61,336 nt of DNA, taken from an uncultured Lachnospiraceae bacterium. Its GTDB lineage: Bacteria; Bacillota; Clostridia; Lachnospirales; Lachnospiraceae. Both the position numbers and the translations under genes were made by a program. This document shows, piece by piece, positions 26,222 to 34,807 of this stretch. The notes under the pieces are model-generated. The model was not told where the DNA came from. It did no database searches and saw only the letters and a program-made list of their open reading frames with translations. Positions within the stretch are counted from its first letter, which is position 1; every line of letters begins with the position of its first letter. Location: assembly GCA_910585715.1 (NCBI GenBank), contig CAJUEX010000016.1, positions 1-61,336 of the forward strand. Reading direction: 5' to 3'.

Positions 26222-27862
26222 TTATAGTCCTGAAAATACTTCTTTCAGTTCTTTTGAAGGCTCACCCCTGTCTTCATCTCCAACAATTTTCCCATCTGCA
26301 ATATGAATATAGCCTTTACTTCCATCCTTTCCTTTTAACAGAACCCATCCGTCTTTACCATCTTCCGTATATACTTCCATAAAGAATACCTTCTTCTGAG
26401 CCGGAATAACAGTTTTCATTCCGGTTGCATCCATATCAGTATAAACCGTTAAATCTTCATATAACTCATGAGCAGCTTCCGGCAAAAGACGGTACCAGCC
26501 AAGCTCCTGCTTTTCAAGCTTCCTGCTTTCCACATCATACCACCAATTACCATAGCCATAACAGGCATGGGGCAGGTTTAAAGGTGTTATCCCCATCACA
26601 TTCCCATTATCAAAACCATTGTACCCGGATTTCTGTTTAAAAGGAAATCCCTGTACGTCTCCTATATAGGAAAGTTCTCCATCATAGCATAAGAAATAAG
26701 TAACCGGATTTTCACCGGAACCATTATCCAAAACAGCAATTTCCAGTTCTTCTGCTTCTTCCTCAGACCATTCCTCCACAATATTGGTCACATAAAATAC
26801 ATCCGTTGCCGGAGCTGCCAGGCGGATGCCATAATCCTCCAGCTTATATTCCTGCCCGTTAATTGTAAGCGCACCGCTGTATTTTCCCTGTTCTCCGGAT
26901 TCCTCAAGGCTGTACTTGATTTCTTCTGCAGTTCCGTCTCCATCCAAATCTTCTTTTACTCCGCTGCCAATGCTGTATTCCTTTGGATAGGGATGCTCCG
27001 CTTCATAAGCCTTTTCCGCTTCTTTGATAATCTGCAGGTTGTCCTTTTCTATCCGGCTCAGCACCGACTCATCAAATTCCTTTGCAGGTATGGTTCCTTC
27101 ATACCAGCTGCAGGACTCAAAATATTTTTGCAGATAGTCAGAATCAAACTGCCTTCCATGCCTTGCATATATTTCATTTCTGGCAATAGACAAATCATTA
27201 TCCGAGAAGTTTAATAAGCTGTCCTCTTCTTTTAACAAAACGGTACTGCTTAAAGGCAGTATAAATTCATCCGGATTGTACCGCACTCCTTCCTTATCAA
27301 TTTCCAACGTTCCGGTAACTGCCCAAATATATTCATACATTTTTTGATATTCTTCTGATATCTGCTTATCTTCAAAATAATAACTCACATCTGTCGGCTG
27401 TGACATATAATAAGTCTGTGTATCTGTATAAGCCAAAAGAGTAGCTGCAGGTTCCTCAAGCACTACACGGTCTGTCCGGTAAAACCCAAAAAGAAATCCC
27501 ATCCCTTCCTGTTTTTCACTGGAAGCCGTCTGTATCAATGAAAATCCATTCTCATTCTGTTCAATCTGATATTTTCCCTCCCAGAAATCCGGTATGGATA
27601 TGGTAATTTCTTCCCAGATAAATGTATTTCCTTTAGAAAATACATTCTCATCGCCCAGTTGTCCAAGTTCCTCATCTTCCCTCGTTTCGGCAGGATTTTC
27701 CCCTGCTTCCTCAATTTCTTTTACTTCTCCGTTTTCCTCCTCTGTCCCGGACACATCCTGCCCACTCTGCCCCGGCTCTGCGATTTCTGTTTTACCGCCG
27801 CAGCCTGCCGCAAACAACATTCCTGCCGCCAATACAATTCCAATAAATTGTTTTTTTCTCAT
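26222..27862 (-). CDS. YARHG-domain lipoprotein
   Basis: A 546-residue lipoprotein with signal peptide and lipobox (FAAGC, Cys ~21), followed by an acidic Glu-rich linker to ~75. A domain at ~80-190 is unassigned. A YARHG domain follows at ~220-285 (LSIARNEIYARHGRQF, CSWYEGTIPAKEF), a module often found beside wall-binding or sensor domains. A DLDGDGTAEEI calcium-like loop lies at ~310, and an SH3-like stretch ends the protein (VFFMEVYTEDGKDGWVLLKG). It is the last gene of a same-strand run blaI, blaR1 remnant, lipoprotein, this gene. ATG 27862 follows GGAGG. The function is unknown. Confidence 0.8.
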   Translation of the reverse strand: MRKKQFIGIVLAAGMLFAAGCGGKTEIAEPGQSGQDVSGTEEENGEVKEIEEAGENPAETREDEELGQLGDENVFSKGNTFIWEEITISIPDFWEGKYQIEQNENGFSLIQTASSEKQEGMGFLFGFYRTDRVVLEEPAATLLAYTDTQTYYMSQPTDVSYYFEDKQISEEYQKMYEYIWAVTGTLEIDKEGVRYNPDEFILPLSSTVLLKEEDSLLNFSDNDLSIARNEIYARHGRQFDSDYLQKYFESCSWYEGTIPAKEFDESVLSRIEKDNLQIIKEAEKAYEAEHPYPKEYSIGSGVKEDLDGDGTAEEIKYSLEESGEQGKYSGALTINGQEYKLEDYGIRLAAPATDVFYVTNIVEEWSEEEAEELEIAVLDNGSGENPVTYFLCYDGELSYIGDVQGFPFKQKSGYNGFDNGNVMGITPLNLPHACYGYGNWWYDVESRKLEKQELGWYRLLPEAAHELYEDLTVYTDMDATGMKTVIPAQKKVFFMEVYTEDGKDGWVLLKGKDGSKGYIHIADGKIVGDEDRGEPSKELKEVFSGL

Positions 27863-27903
27863 GTCTTTTCCTCCACACTCATATGATTCTTCAAAAAAAT
27901 TTT

Positions 27904-28761
27904 TTAATCAGTACTTCCATTAACAGAATACTTGGAAATATTTTCTTCTGTCAACTCCTGAAATGGAATTTCCAGCTGCTCTGCTTCGCCTACATACGAG
28001 CTTTTCCACTGATTATACCGTTCCAAATCTACCGGCTCGTTAAGTTCATATTCCCCCGGTCCCATAATATAATAAACAATTCCATCACCATCAATATCTG
28101 CTTCTACCGGAAAAAGATTTCCATTATATCGTTCCGCTAATGACCGGTCCCATGCGTCCACCATTGCCACCTCAATATAAGCATCGGCTTTACTGTCATA
28201 CTGATACAGGGTATACGGCCAGAACTCGCCTGCTACCCCCTGATTATGGGACCATTCTGCCCAGACGACTCCATTGTCATAAAATTTCAGCGCAGGAAAC
28301 TCCGAAAATTCCTCCCTGACCATATTGGAAGCATTGTCAAAATCATATATTTTCTCCACCTTTCCAGCCATTATAGTAGTAGTATACTCAATAATTAGTT
28401 CCTCTTTACCATCCCGGTCAATATCGTATACTGCAAAACGATTTTCAGACATATCGTTAAAATCATCATATCCACAATTCTGTTGTCCGGGAAACATATG
28501 GTTATAGTAAAGATCTTTTAATACACAACTGTATGCCTCCCTCATTGCTTCCCTGTCCGCCTCCCCGCCTTTTTGAGGTTCTTCCGCTTCCGGCTCTGTC
28601 ATACTACTGTCTGCCGGCTCTCCGGGTTCTTTTGCTTCCATAGTGCCCACTGTCTTTTCCGTTTCTTTTACTGTCACGGTATTTTCCGCTGCCGGACCTG
28701 TGCAGGCTGTCAATCCCATTAGGAAAATACACATACCAATCATTATATATACTCTTTTCAT
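27904..28761 (-). CDS. Hypothetical lipoprotein with VCBS/EF-like loops
   Basis: A 285-residue lipoprotein (lipobox LTAC, Cys ~20) with a Thr/Glu/Pro-rich linker to ~70. The body is one domain with two Asp-rich loops, DIDRDGKEELIIEY (~113) and EADIDGDGIVYYIM (~225). These resemble the calcium loops of FG-GAP/VCBS-type surface proteins, a pattern seen in many Clostridial lipoproteins. There is no enzymatic motif. ATG 28761 has GGAGGAAGG upstream; the next gene follows after 41 bp. Confidence 0.75.
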   Translation of the reverse strand: MKRVYIMIGMCIFLMGLTACTGPAAENTVTVKETEKTVGTMEAKEPGEPADSSMTEPEAEEPQKGGEADREAMREAYSCVLKDLYYNHMFPGQQNCGYDDFNDMSENRFAVYDIDRDGKEELIIEYTTTIMAGKVEKIYDFDNASNMVREEFSEFPALKFYDNGVVWAEWSHNQGVAGEFWPYTLYQYDSKADAYIEVAMVDAWDRSLAERYNGNLFPVEADIDGDGIVYYIMGPGEYELNEPVDLERYNQWKSSYVGEAEQLEIPFQELTEENISKYSVNGSTD

Positions 28762-28780
28762 TCCTTCCTCCTAAATAAAA

Positions 28781-29188
28781 CTAATGTTCATATCCTTCTT
28801 CTTCTCCAAAGCCCCTTTCATAAAAGCTGTTGCCAACCTCTAAATCCTTCCTGGTTTTGGCAAAGTAAAATGTTCCCAAATCCGTACAGTCATATACACA
28901 GGATTCTATCTGGTATCCTGTCAAATCGTACAATTCCCGCAATGCCCTTTGCGCCAATGCCTCCAGTTCCTCTTCCTGTCTCAATCCTGCCGGCACAAAA
29001 ATAACCGGGCGGAAGATTCCCCATAAAAAAGGGGAAGCCAGTCCCTTCACCTGTGCAACTCTCTTTTCAGAATCCCAGCATACCCATTTATCTCTGGCTA
29101 TTTGCCTGCTTATGCTAAGTACATTTGCCAGATTAAACAGCAGAATGCCAAGTAGTCCTAAAAGCCACACAATGAAATATCCTTCCAT
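28781..29188 (-). CDS. Gutted BlaR1/M56-type sensor, internally deleted
   Basis: A 135-residue protein. A membrane segment (~4-24) and the M56 juxtamembrane motif VKGLASPFLWGIFRPVIFVPAGL are typical of BlaR1/MecR1 sensor peptidases. The HExxH zinc protease core that should follow is absent. The sequence jumps to an unrelated-looking tail (YDLTGYQIESCVYDCTDLGTFYFAK) that may be the C-terminal end of the same protein. Family members are usually well over 300 residues. ATG 29188 is chosen because GGGAG precedes it and it starts after the blaI stop. It cannot cleave BlaI as it stands, so it is probably non-functional or a fixed variant. Confidence 0.65.
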   Translation of the reverse strand: MEGYFIVWLLGLLGILLFNLANVLSISRQIARDKWVCWDSEKRVAQVKGLASPFLWGIFRPVIFVPAGLRQEEELEALAQRALRELYDLTGYQIESCVYDCTDLGTFYFAKTRKDLEVGNSFYERGFGEEEGYEH

Positions 29189-29204
29189 AGCTTTTCTTTT
29201 CTCC

Positions 29205-29567
29205 CTATTTTTCCCTGTATTCTTCAATCATTTTTGCCAGTTCTTCAATTTCCTCTTTTGCTAACTTCTTTTGCTTTAAAAAAGCTGCAACGAAACCGGG
29301 CAGGGAACTGTTATAATTTTCTGCCAGATACCGTTCCCCTTTTCTTCCTGCATACTCTTCCCTGCTCATTTTAGAAACCACAACAGCATTTTCGTTTTGA
29401 AATATGCCATTTTTACAAATTTTACGAAGCACCGTATAGGTGGTTGACTTTTTCCAGTTCAGCTTTTCCCCCGCAAGCTTTACCAGCTCACCGCTTCCCA
29501 CAGGCTCATGCTCCCATATAATGTCCGCAAGCTGCATTTCTACTTCTGTCATTATGTATATAATCAT
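29205..29567 (-). CDS. BlaI/MecI/CopY family repressor
   Basis: A 120-residue winged-helix repressor. It shows MTEVEMQLADIIWEHEPV, then a helix-turn-helix with SGELVKLAGEKLNWKKSTTYTVLRKI, then VVVSKMSREEYAG, ending in a dimerising helical tail. Such proteins are normally inactivated by a BlaR1-type protease encoded next door. Here that partner is internally deleted, so repression might be constitutive or controlled otherwise. ATG 29567 follows AGGATGG; ATG 29552 is an alternative. It is the first gene of the lipoprotein run. Confidence 0.87.
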   Translation of the reverse strand: MIIYIMTEVEMQLADIIWEHEPVGSGELVKLAGEKLNWKKSTTYTVLRKICKNGIFQNENAVVVSKMSREEYAGRKGERYLAENYNSSLPGFVAAFLKQKKLAKEEIEELAKMIEEYREK

Positions 29568-29811
29568 TTTCCTTTTCCATCCTTTTCTTTCCTGCAGGTC
29601 TAAATCCCATAAACCATATGTCAAGTTTATATTCTTTAAACCATTCTGCCAAGCCAAAAAAATTGTGTTTTTATGCTTTCGGTTCTTATTTAGATTCGCT
29701 GCAGCCGTCTGAAAAAGTGCAAATTGAAAAGGTGCAAAGCCTTAATAATTCAATGGACTTTACACCTATATGGTTTGATATATGCAATTATGTTTATGCT
29801 ATTTCAAGCTT

Positions 29812-30056
29812 TTACTTAATCCTGCGCAATTCGGTTTCAAGAACATTTACACGAATAGCAAGCATTTCTTTTTCATTATCTATCTTTAGTGCTTCATGCA
29901 GATTTCTTGATAAATCAAGATGTCCTTCAGCTACACGCTGAATATTGCCCGGATTTCACTTTCAAGTGTCAATTTAATGTCAGTGATATTATTTTCTAAC
30001 TTATCAAGTTTTTCAAGTTTTGAAAGAATAAGGTCAAGTTTTTCACTGTCTGTCAT
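29812..30056 (-). pseudogene. Frameshifted small coiled-coil protein
   Basis: It starts MTDSEKLDLILSKLEKLDKL after a good ribosome site (AAAGGTGGTGAT) and runs about 37 codons to ESEIR, then hits a stop in that frame. In another frame the expected continuation (IQRVAEGHLDLSRNLHEALK, then EKEMLAIRVNVLETELRRIK) follows directly. Together they make the familiar ~80-residue coiled-coil protein of Clostridia, so a small frameshift near 29945 has broken it. The family's function is unknown. Confidence 0.7.
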
Positions 30057-30118
30057 ATCATCACCACCTTTGTTATGTTTGTTTGATTACAACTGGTTTT
30101 TCGTGATATTTTATACGG

Positions 30119-30190
30119 TTATCTTGATATTCTTTGTAACCTTTTGTCCATCATTTCAGATATTGCAAATAATAACTCCTTATCCGTCAT
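30119..30190 (-). pseudogene. Truncated small coiled-coil relative
   Basis: A 23-codon reading frame (MTDKELLFAISEMMDKRLQ) with ribosome site GGGAGA. It matches the opening of another member of the same small coiled-coil group and stops early. It lies just upstream of the frameshifted copy and is probably a degraded neighbour. Confidence 0.45.
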
Positions 30191-30365
30191 AATATATCAT
30201 CTCCCATTTGTTTCCGCACTTCCTAAATGAGAGTAACCACATATCCATTACCAATCCCAAAGACTGTTCATTTAAGTGATTGCAGATAGTATATCACGTT
30301 CAAAGTATAAAATCTATTCACTTATTCAGGTTCTTCTATAAACACGCAAAAATATTAAAAAGTTA

Positions 30366-30393
30366 AAAAAGCCTTGAAAAATCAAGGCTTTTT
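30366..30393 (-). terminator. Terminator after tRNA-Thr
   Basis: An 11-bp stem AAAAAGCCTTG/CAAGGCTTTTT (30366-30376 with 30383-30393), with T-runs on both strands. Confidence 0.88.
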
Positions 30394-30396
30394 ACA

Positions 30397-30469
30397 AGCT
30401 AGCGACGGGAATCGAACCCGTGACCTCAACACTACCAATGTTGCGCGCTACCGACTGTGCCACGCCAGC
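30397..30469 (-). tRNA. tRNA-Thr (anticodon GGT)
   Basis: On the minus strand the acceptor GCTGGCG pairs with CGCTAGC. The anticodon stem CAACA/TGTTG encloses TTGGTAG (anticodon GGT), and the T-arm reads ACGGGTTCGATTCCCGT. CCA is not encoded. It has its own promoter and terminator. Confidence 0.95.
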
Positions 30470-30493
30470 TTAGTGAACTGCTCACCGAAAGTT

Positions 30494-30523
30494 ATTGTAG
30501 CACATGGGAAATTACTTTGTCAA
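30494..30523 (-). promoter_or_regulatory. tRNA-Thr promoter
   Basis: Minus strand TTGACA (30518-30523), an 18-bp spacer, TACAAT (30494-30499), about 25 bp upstream of the tRNA. Confidence 0.75.
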
Positions 30524-30531
30524 TTCCCTTT

Positions 30532-30690
30532 TTAACGTTTTTGATTAATAGGTGCAATTCCTTCTTTTCTGACATTGTGGGTCTGGTTCTGGTTTTCCAC
30601 CTTTACTTTATTGGTTATGCTGTTAAAGGTTTCATTGGATTTCTTTTCCTGTATTCTTTCCATCTCTTTTTTATTGCATATTCCGCTCAT
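30532..30690 (-). CDS. Small basic protein, about 52 residues
   Basis: A very polar peptide starting MSGICNKKEMERIQEKKSNE and ending HNVRKEGIAPINQKR. The ending recalls short Clostridial proteins with a conserved KEGLGPNT-type tail, but I cannot assign the family firmly. ATG 30690 is preceded by AAAGGAGCAGG, a strong ribosome site, which is the main reason to believe it; the longer in-frame reading to 30735 is not needed. There is no membrane segment. Confidence 0.5.
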   Translation of the reverse strand: MSGICNKKEMERIQEKKSNETFNSITNKVKVENQNQTHNVRKEGIAPINQKR

Positions 30691-30785
30691 AGCCTGCTCC
30701 TTTCCTTTTGCGCCTTTTAAAGCACCCCATATCAATGGTTCAGGAATAGTATGTGCAGATTCTTAAAAAATGTACATGTACTAAT

Positions 30786-31091
30786 TTATACGTCCCGCAT
30801 AAATTGTTCGTATGCTTCGATTTCAATGCGATATGCATCTCTTTTGGTAAGCAGTTCTGACAGTTTCTTTTCACAGTCTTCTGAAGCAGCCTGATTTTCC
30901 TGCAGGTGAACCTTCACCATATCTGCACCCTCCTCCAAAAGATGCTCCTCCAGACACTTTTCATACAGTTCTTTTTTTACTTCCAGCTCTTCTTTGGTAA
31001 ACTGTACTTCCTTAATCTGCTCTTCCACTGTCTGAAAAGCCACCTTCAGCTCCTTATAAATTTTCAGCTTGACTTCTAAATGATTGTCCAT
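30786..31091 (-). CDS. Hypothetical coiled-coil protein
   Basis: A 101-residue, Lys/Glu-rich, almost wholly helical protein (VEVKLKIYKELK-like opening, then long heptad-like stretches to EAYEQFMRDV). There is no signal peptide or motif. ATG 31091 has AAGGAG 9 bp upstream; the in-frame extension to 31127 adds residues before that ribosome site. It lies 81 bp downstream of sigH on the same strand and might be read from the sigH operon. The function is unknown. Confidence 0.65.
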   Translation of the reverse strand: MDNHLEVKLKIYKELKVAFQTVEEQIKEVQFTKEELEVKKELYEKCLEEHLLEEGADMVKVHLQENQAASEDCEKKLSELLTKRDAYRIEIEAYEQFMRDV

Positions 31092-31172
31092 ATAAAATTC
31101 TCCTTCTTTGTTTTTTCCCCTACACACAAATTTTACATATTATATCATATTTCTTCCAAAATTGCCATAAAA

Positions 31173-31805
31173 TCAACAATCTTTTCCCAAAACCTTTCGC
31201 AGCTTTCCTTTCATCCTCTGGAGAGCATTATCCGTAGACTTATCATCTTTTCCCAGCACTCTGGCTATCTGGGAATAACTCATTCCGGTCACATACAAAT
31301 CCAGCACCTGCTTTTCAAAGGGGCTTAGCTCCGTCTCGATTGCCCGCTCAATATCTTCCACATTTTCCCTGTCTATTAAAAGCTCCTCCGGATTTTGCTC
31401 ATCCTTGTATGACAGGGCATTTACCAGAGACATTTCGTTTCCGTTTCCATCCCCTTCCGCTTCCGTTATATTACTATATAAAGATATGTAAGTGTTTAAC
31501 GGCATATGCTTCTGCCTTCCGGATGCCTTCACAGCTGTATAAATCTGTCTGGAAATACATAAATCCGCAAAGGTATAAAAACTGGCATCCCTGCCGCTGT
31601 CAAAGTCCCTGATTGCCTTAAACAAGCCTATCATTCCTTCCTGAATCAGATCTTCATTGTCCGCTCCGAGAATGTACATGGATTTCGCCTTGTTCCGTAC
31701 CAGATTCTTATATTTCTCCATAATAAAATCCGTAATGGCAGCTTCGCCTTCCCGAAGCCGTAAAATCAATTCTTCATCTGTTGCTTTGTCAAAATCTCTT
31801 TCCAT
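31173..31805 (-). CDS. sigH: RNA polymerase sigma factor SigH (Spo0H)
   Basis: A 210-residue sigma-70 family factor of the sporulation/early stationary SigH type. Region 2 runs from DEELILRLREGEAAITDFIMEKYKNLV through GADNEDLIQEGMIGLFKAIRDFD with YTFADLCISRQIYTAVK. Region 4 is ELSPFEKQVLDLYVTGMSYSQIARVLGKDDKSTDNALQRMKGKL. SigH drives entry into sporulation and competence-type genes, which implies a spore-former lineage. It ends the conserved cysE-cysS-mrnC-rlmB block, 76 bp after rlmB, an order also found in Bacillus subtilis. Confidence 0.95.
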   Translation of the reverse strand: MERDFDKATDEELILRLREGEAAITDFIMEKYKNLVRNKAKSMYILGADNEDLIQEGMIGLFKAIRDFDSGRDASFYTFADLCISRQIYTAVKASGRQKHMPLNTYISLYSNITEAEGDGNGNEMSLVNALSYKDEQNPEELLIDRENVEDIERAIETELSPFEKQVLDLYVTGMSYSQIARVLGKDDKSTDNALQRMKGKLRKVLGKDC

Positions 31806-31881
31806 ATTCCTCCATATAGGTTAGCAGGTGCTAACTATAAGATTATTTCTTTTAAGACCCCAAATCATATATTTTAACTTT

Positions 31882-32622
31882 CTAACTGATCCTCTGACGC
31901 ACGATTTCATAGGCAAGCACCCCTGCTGCCACAGAAGCATTTAAAGAATCAATATCTCCCTTCATGGGAATGGACGCCACAAAATCACACTTTTCCTTTA
32001 CCAGACGGCTGACGCCTGTCCCTTCGCTTCCTATCACAAGCCCAATAGAGCCTTTTAAGTCCAGATCATACATGCTTGTACCGTCCATGTCCCCGCAGAC
32101 AAACCACATTCCTTCTTTTTTCAGCTCCTCTATGGTCTTGCCCAGATTGGTAACCTTGGCTACCTTAGTATAATTCAATGCTCCTGCAGAAGTTCTAGCC
32201 ACAGTAGCAGTCAACCCCACTGCCCTGTTCTTTGGAATAATCACTCCATGGGCGCCTGCCAGGTTTGCCGTCCGGATAATGGCGCCAAGATTGTGGGGGT
32301 CCTCTATATTATCCAGCAAAAATAAAAAAGGCGGTTCTCCTTTTTCCCTTGCCACCTGTAAAAGTTCCTCTACCTGAGCATAGTCATAGGCAGCAGCATA
32401 GGCGATTACCCCCTGATGCCTTTTTGTTTCTGACATCTGGTCCAACCGTTCCTTATCCACAAATTTAATAAGGCTTCCATGCTTCTTTGCTTCCCTTTTT
32501 ATAGTCATCATGGGGCCGTCCTGACAGCCGTCCAGAATATAAATCTTATCTATGGGCTTTCCTGCCCGATATGCTTCGATTACTGCATTTCTTCCCTCAA
32601 TGGTAAATTCCTTGTATCCCAT
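31882..32622 (-). CDS. rlmB: 23S rRNA (guanosine-2'-O)-methyltransferase RlmB
   Basis: A 246-residue SPOUT methyltransferase that modifies 23S rRNA. The N-terminal substrate-binding domain (~5-80) precedes the knotted catalytic domain with motif 1 NIEDPHNLGAIIRTA (~109-123), motif 2 LVIGSEGTGVSRLVKE (~194-209) and motif 3 PMKGDIDSLNASVAAGV (~217-233). The start ATG 32622 opens MGYKEFTIEGRNAV. Part of the cysE-cysS-mrnC-rlmB-sigH run. Confidence 0.95.
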   Translation of the reverse strand: MGYKEFTIEGRNAVIEAYRAGKPIDKIYILDGCQDGPMMTIKREAKKHGSLIKFVDKERLDQMSETKRHQGVIAYAAAYDYAQVEELLQVAREKGEPPFLFLLDNIEDPHNLGAIIRTANLAGAHGVIIPKNRAVGLTATVARTSAGALNYTKVAKVTNLGKTIEELKKEGMWFVCGDMDGTSMYDLDLKGSIGLVIGSEGTGVSRLVKEKCDFVASIPMKGDIDSLNASVAAGVLAYEIVRQRIS

Positions 32623-32680
32623 AACCGCTCCTAATCTGTTTCTATTTTTCTGTTCCTGTTATTTCTTTATCCTTTTGTTT

Positions 32681-33175
32681 CTATTGCTTAGTTTCCGGGC
32701 TTTTGTTTCCATCCTGCTGCTGACTATTCTGCTGTTCTTCTCTTTCTTTCCATAGCTTCAGGGCTGTCTTTACCAGCTCCAGAATCCGCTCCATCCTGTT
32801 TTGCAAATACAAGTAACCAATCAGGGCTTCAAAGCCTGTTGCCTTTCTGTAATCGGCAACGGAGGCATTTTTGGCGGTAGTATAAGACTTAGCATTTCTT
32901 CCTCTTTTATAAACCGCCTTTTCTTCCTCTTCCAGCAGCTCCTGTAGTGCCTCTATCATATATGCCTGGGTGGAAGCCTTTACATAGCTGCTTGTCCTTT
33001 TGTGCAAATTACTTGCTGAACGGTTTCCCTGCTCCACCACTATGGTACGAATAATCAAATCATATACGCAGTCCCCTAAAAAAGCAAGGGCAAGAGGGGA
33101 ATAGGTCTTTACATCCACCTCTTTGCAGCCAAAGCTCTTTTTAATCTGCTCTAAAATCGTTAAGCTCTCTTCCAT
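32681..33175 (-). CDS. mrnC: Mini-ribonuclease 3
   Basis: A 164-residue RNase III catalytic domain without a dsRNA-binding domain, which matures 23S rRNA ends. The signature SPLALAFLGDCVYDLIIRT (~25-43) carries the catalytic Asp, and AKSYTTAKNASVADYRKATGFEALIGYLYL (~98-127) the second acidic site. The Gln/Lys-rich tail (EEQQNSQQQDGNKSPE) is dispensable-looking. It starts inside the last codons of cysS (16-nt overlap), which implies translational coupling. Confidence 0.94.
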   Translation of the reverse strand: MEESLTILEQIKKSFGCKEVDVKTYSPLALAFLGDCVYDLIIRTIVVEQGNRSASNLHKRTSSYVKASTQAYMIEALQELLEEEEKAVYKRGRNAKSYTTAKNASVADYRKATGFEALIGYLYLQNRMERILELVKTALKLWKEREEQQNSQQQDGNKSPETKQ

Positions 33176-34569
33176 TTTACTCCTTCTCTTGTATCCTCAA
33201 GCACAATGCCTTTTTCAAGCAGCAAATCCCGGATTTCATCTGCCCTTTGGAAATTCTTTTCTTTTCTTGCCGCCTGTCTTTCTTCTATCAGGGCTTCAAT
33301 GTCCCCATCCAGCATTTCTTCCTTTTTATCCACAATCAGACCGCATATATTGGAAAGCAGCCGGATTTTATCAAGCATGCCCTGTATAAACGCCTTTGAG
33401 CTTTCCGCCACTGCCTTTGTGTTGGCAAGCTTTACAATCTCAAAGATGGCGGAAATGGCATCCGCCGTATTAAAATCATCATCCATGGCTTCGTCAAATT
33501 TCTTTTCCAAGGCTTCTGCTTCCGCCAAGTGTGTCTTTTCCTCTTCGCTCAACTGACCGTCTGCAGCATTTGCCAGCAGATATTTCAGATTTTCCACACT
33601 GGTCAGTATTCTGTCAAGGCCGTTTTTGGCAGCTTCCATTAAATCAGCGCTAAAGTTCAACTGGCTTCTGTAATGGGCGGACAGCATAAAGAACCGGAGC
33701 ACCTGCAAATCGTACTTTTCGGAAATATCACGAACTGTAAAAAAGTTTCCAAGGGATTTGCTCATTTTCTTATTATCAATATTCAAAAAGGCGTTGTGCA
33801 TCCAGTATCTTGCAAAGGTCTTTCCGTTAGCCGCCTCTGACTGGGCAATTTCATTTTCATGGTGGGGGAATACCAAATCTTCGCCTCCGGCATGGATATC
33901 GATTTCATCGCCTAAATATTTCTTGCTCATAACAGAGCATTCAATATGCCAGCCGGGACGTCCGTTGCACCATGGGGACTCCCAATAAGGCTCTCCTTCC
34001 TTTTTGGGCTTCCACAATACAAAATCCAGTGAATCCTCCTTCTGTTCTGCGCCGGATACCAGCAAGGAACGGTTTCCTCCCTGTAAATCATCCAGATTTT
34101 TATGGGACAGCTTTCCATACTCCTTAAAGCTTCTTGTGCGGAAATATACGGTGCCGTCCTCTGCCACATAGGCATACCCCTTTTCTATTAACGTGTCAAT
34201 CATGTCAAGCATCCCCGGAATTTCCTCCGTTGCCAGAGGATGGGTGGTGGCAGGCTTCACATTTAATGCCTCCATGTCTTTTTTGCATTCCTCAATATAG
34301 CGTTTAGAAATCACGGAAGCATCCACACCTTCTTCTATTGCCGCCTTGATGATTTTATCATCCACGTCTGTAAAATTGGACACATAGTTCACCTCATAGC
34401 CCTTGTGCTCCATGTAACGGCGCACTGTGTCAAACACAATCATGGGCCTTGCGTTTCCAATATGAATCAGGTTGTATACGGTGGGACCGCATACGTACAT
34501 CCGCACCTTTCCTTCTTCTATAGGTACAAATTCTTCCTTGCGTTTGGAAAGCGTATTGTAGATTTTCAT
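33160..34569 (-). CDS. cysS: Cysteinyl-tRNA synthetase
   Basis: A 469-residue class I aminoacyl-tRNA synthetase. Zinc-ligand Cys 28 is followed by the HIGH-type motif PTVYNLIHIGNARP (~30-43), then WHIECSVM and HAGGEDLVFPHHENE (zinc and cysteine recognition, ~207-242), then KKMSKSLGN (~267-275). Length is typical. It is the second gene behind a cysteine T-box, 238 bp downstream of cysE across a stretch holding tandem repeats, and it overlaps mrnC by 16 nt. Confidence 0.97.
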   Translation of the reverse strand: MKIYNTLSKRKEEFVPIEEGKVRMYVCGPTVYNLIHIGNARPMIVFDTVRRYMEHKGYEVNYVSNFTDVDDKIIKAAIEEGVDASVISKRYIEECKKDMEALNVKPATTHPLATEEIPGMLDMIDTLIEKGYAYVAEDGTVYFRTRSFKEYGKLSHKNLDDLQGGNRSLLVSGAEQKEDSLDFVLWKPKKEGEPYWESPWCNGRPGWHIECSVMSKKYLGDEIDIHAGGEDLVFPHHENEIAQSEAANGKTFARYWMHNAFLNIDNKKMSKSLGNFFTVRDISEKYDLQVLRFFMLSAHYRSQLNFSADLMEAAKNGLDRILTSVENLKYLLANAADGQLSEEEKTHLAEAEALEKKFDEAMDDDFNTADAISAIFEIVKLANTKAVAESSKAFIQGMLDKIRLLSNICGLIVDKKEEMLDGDIEALIEERQAARKEKNFQRADEIRDLLLEKGIVLEDTREGVKWKRA

Positions 34570-34668
34570 TTCATTTCCTCCATCTGTCTTTCTTTTTTAT
34601 TTTTTTTAATTTGAGACTGCTTTCTCTTTATGCCTGCTTTTCTTTTTCATGTTATTATCTTTTCATTA

Positions 34669-34736
34669 CTGTTTTGGATCCATGACTATTTTTATTTCAT
34701 GGCTGTTTTGGATCCATGACTATTTTTATTTCATGG
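34669..34736. repeat. Two perfect 34-bp tandem repeats plus decayed copies
   Basis: A 34-bp unit beginning CTGTTTTGGATCCATGAC repeats exactly at 34669-34702 and 34703-34736. Degenerate copies (TTCATTACGG, GTTCATAGC, GTTCATGGC) continue to about 34815. It occupies the cysE-cysS spacer. Confidence 0.88.
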
Positions 34737-34807
34737 CTTTTTCGATTCATTACGGCTTTTGGTTCATAGCTATTTTGAGTTCATGGCTGTTTTTTCATAC
34801 TTTTTTC

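Noticed and set aside
34669..34736. Possible CRISPR repeats
   Set aside because: The copies are directly tandem with no spacers.
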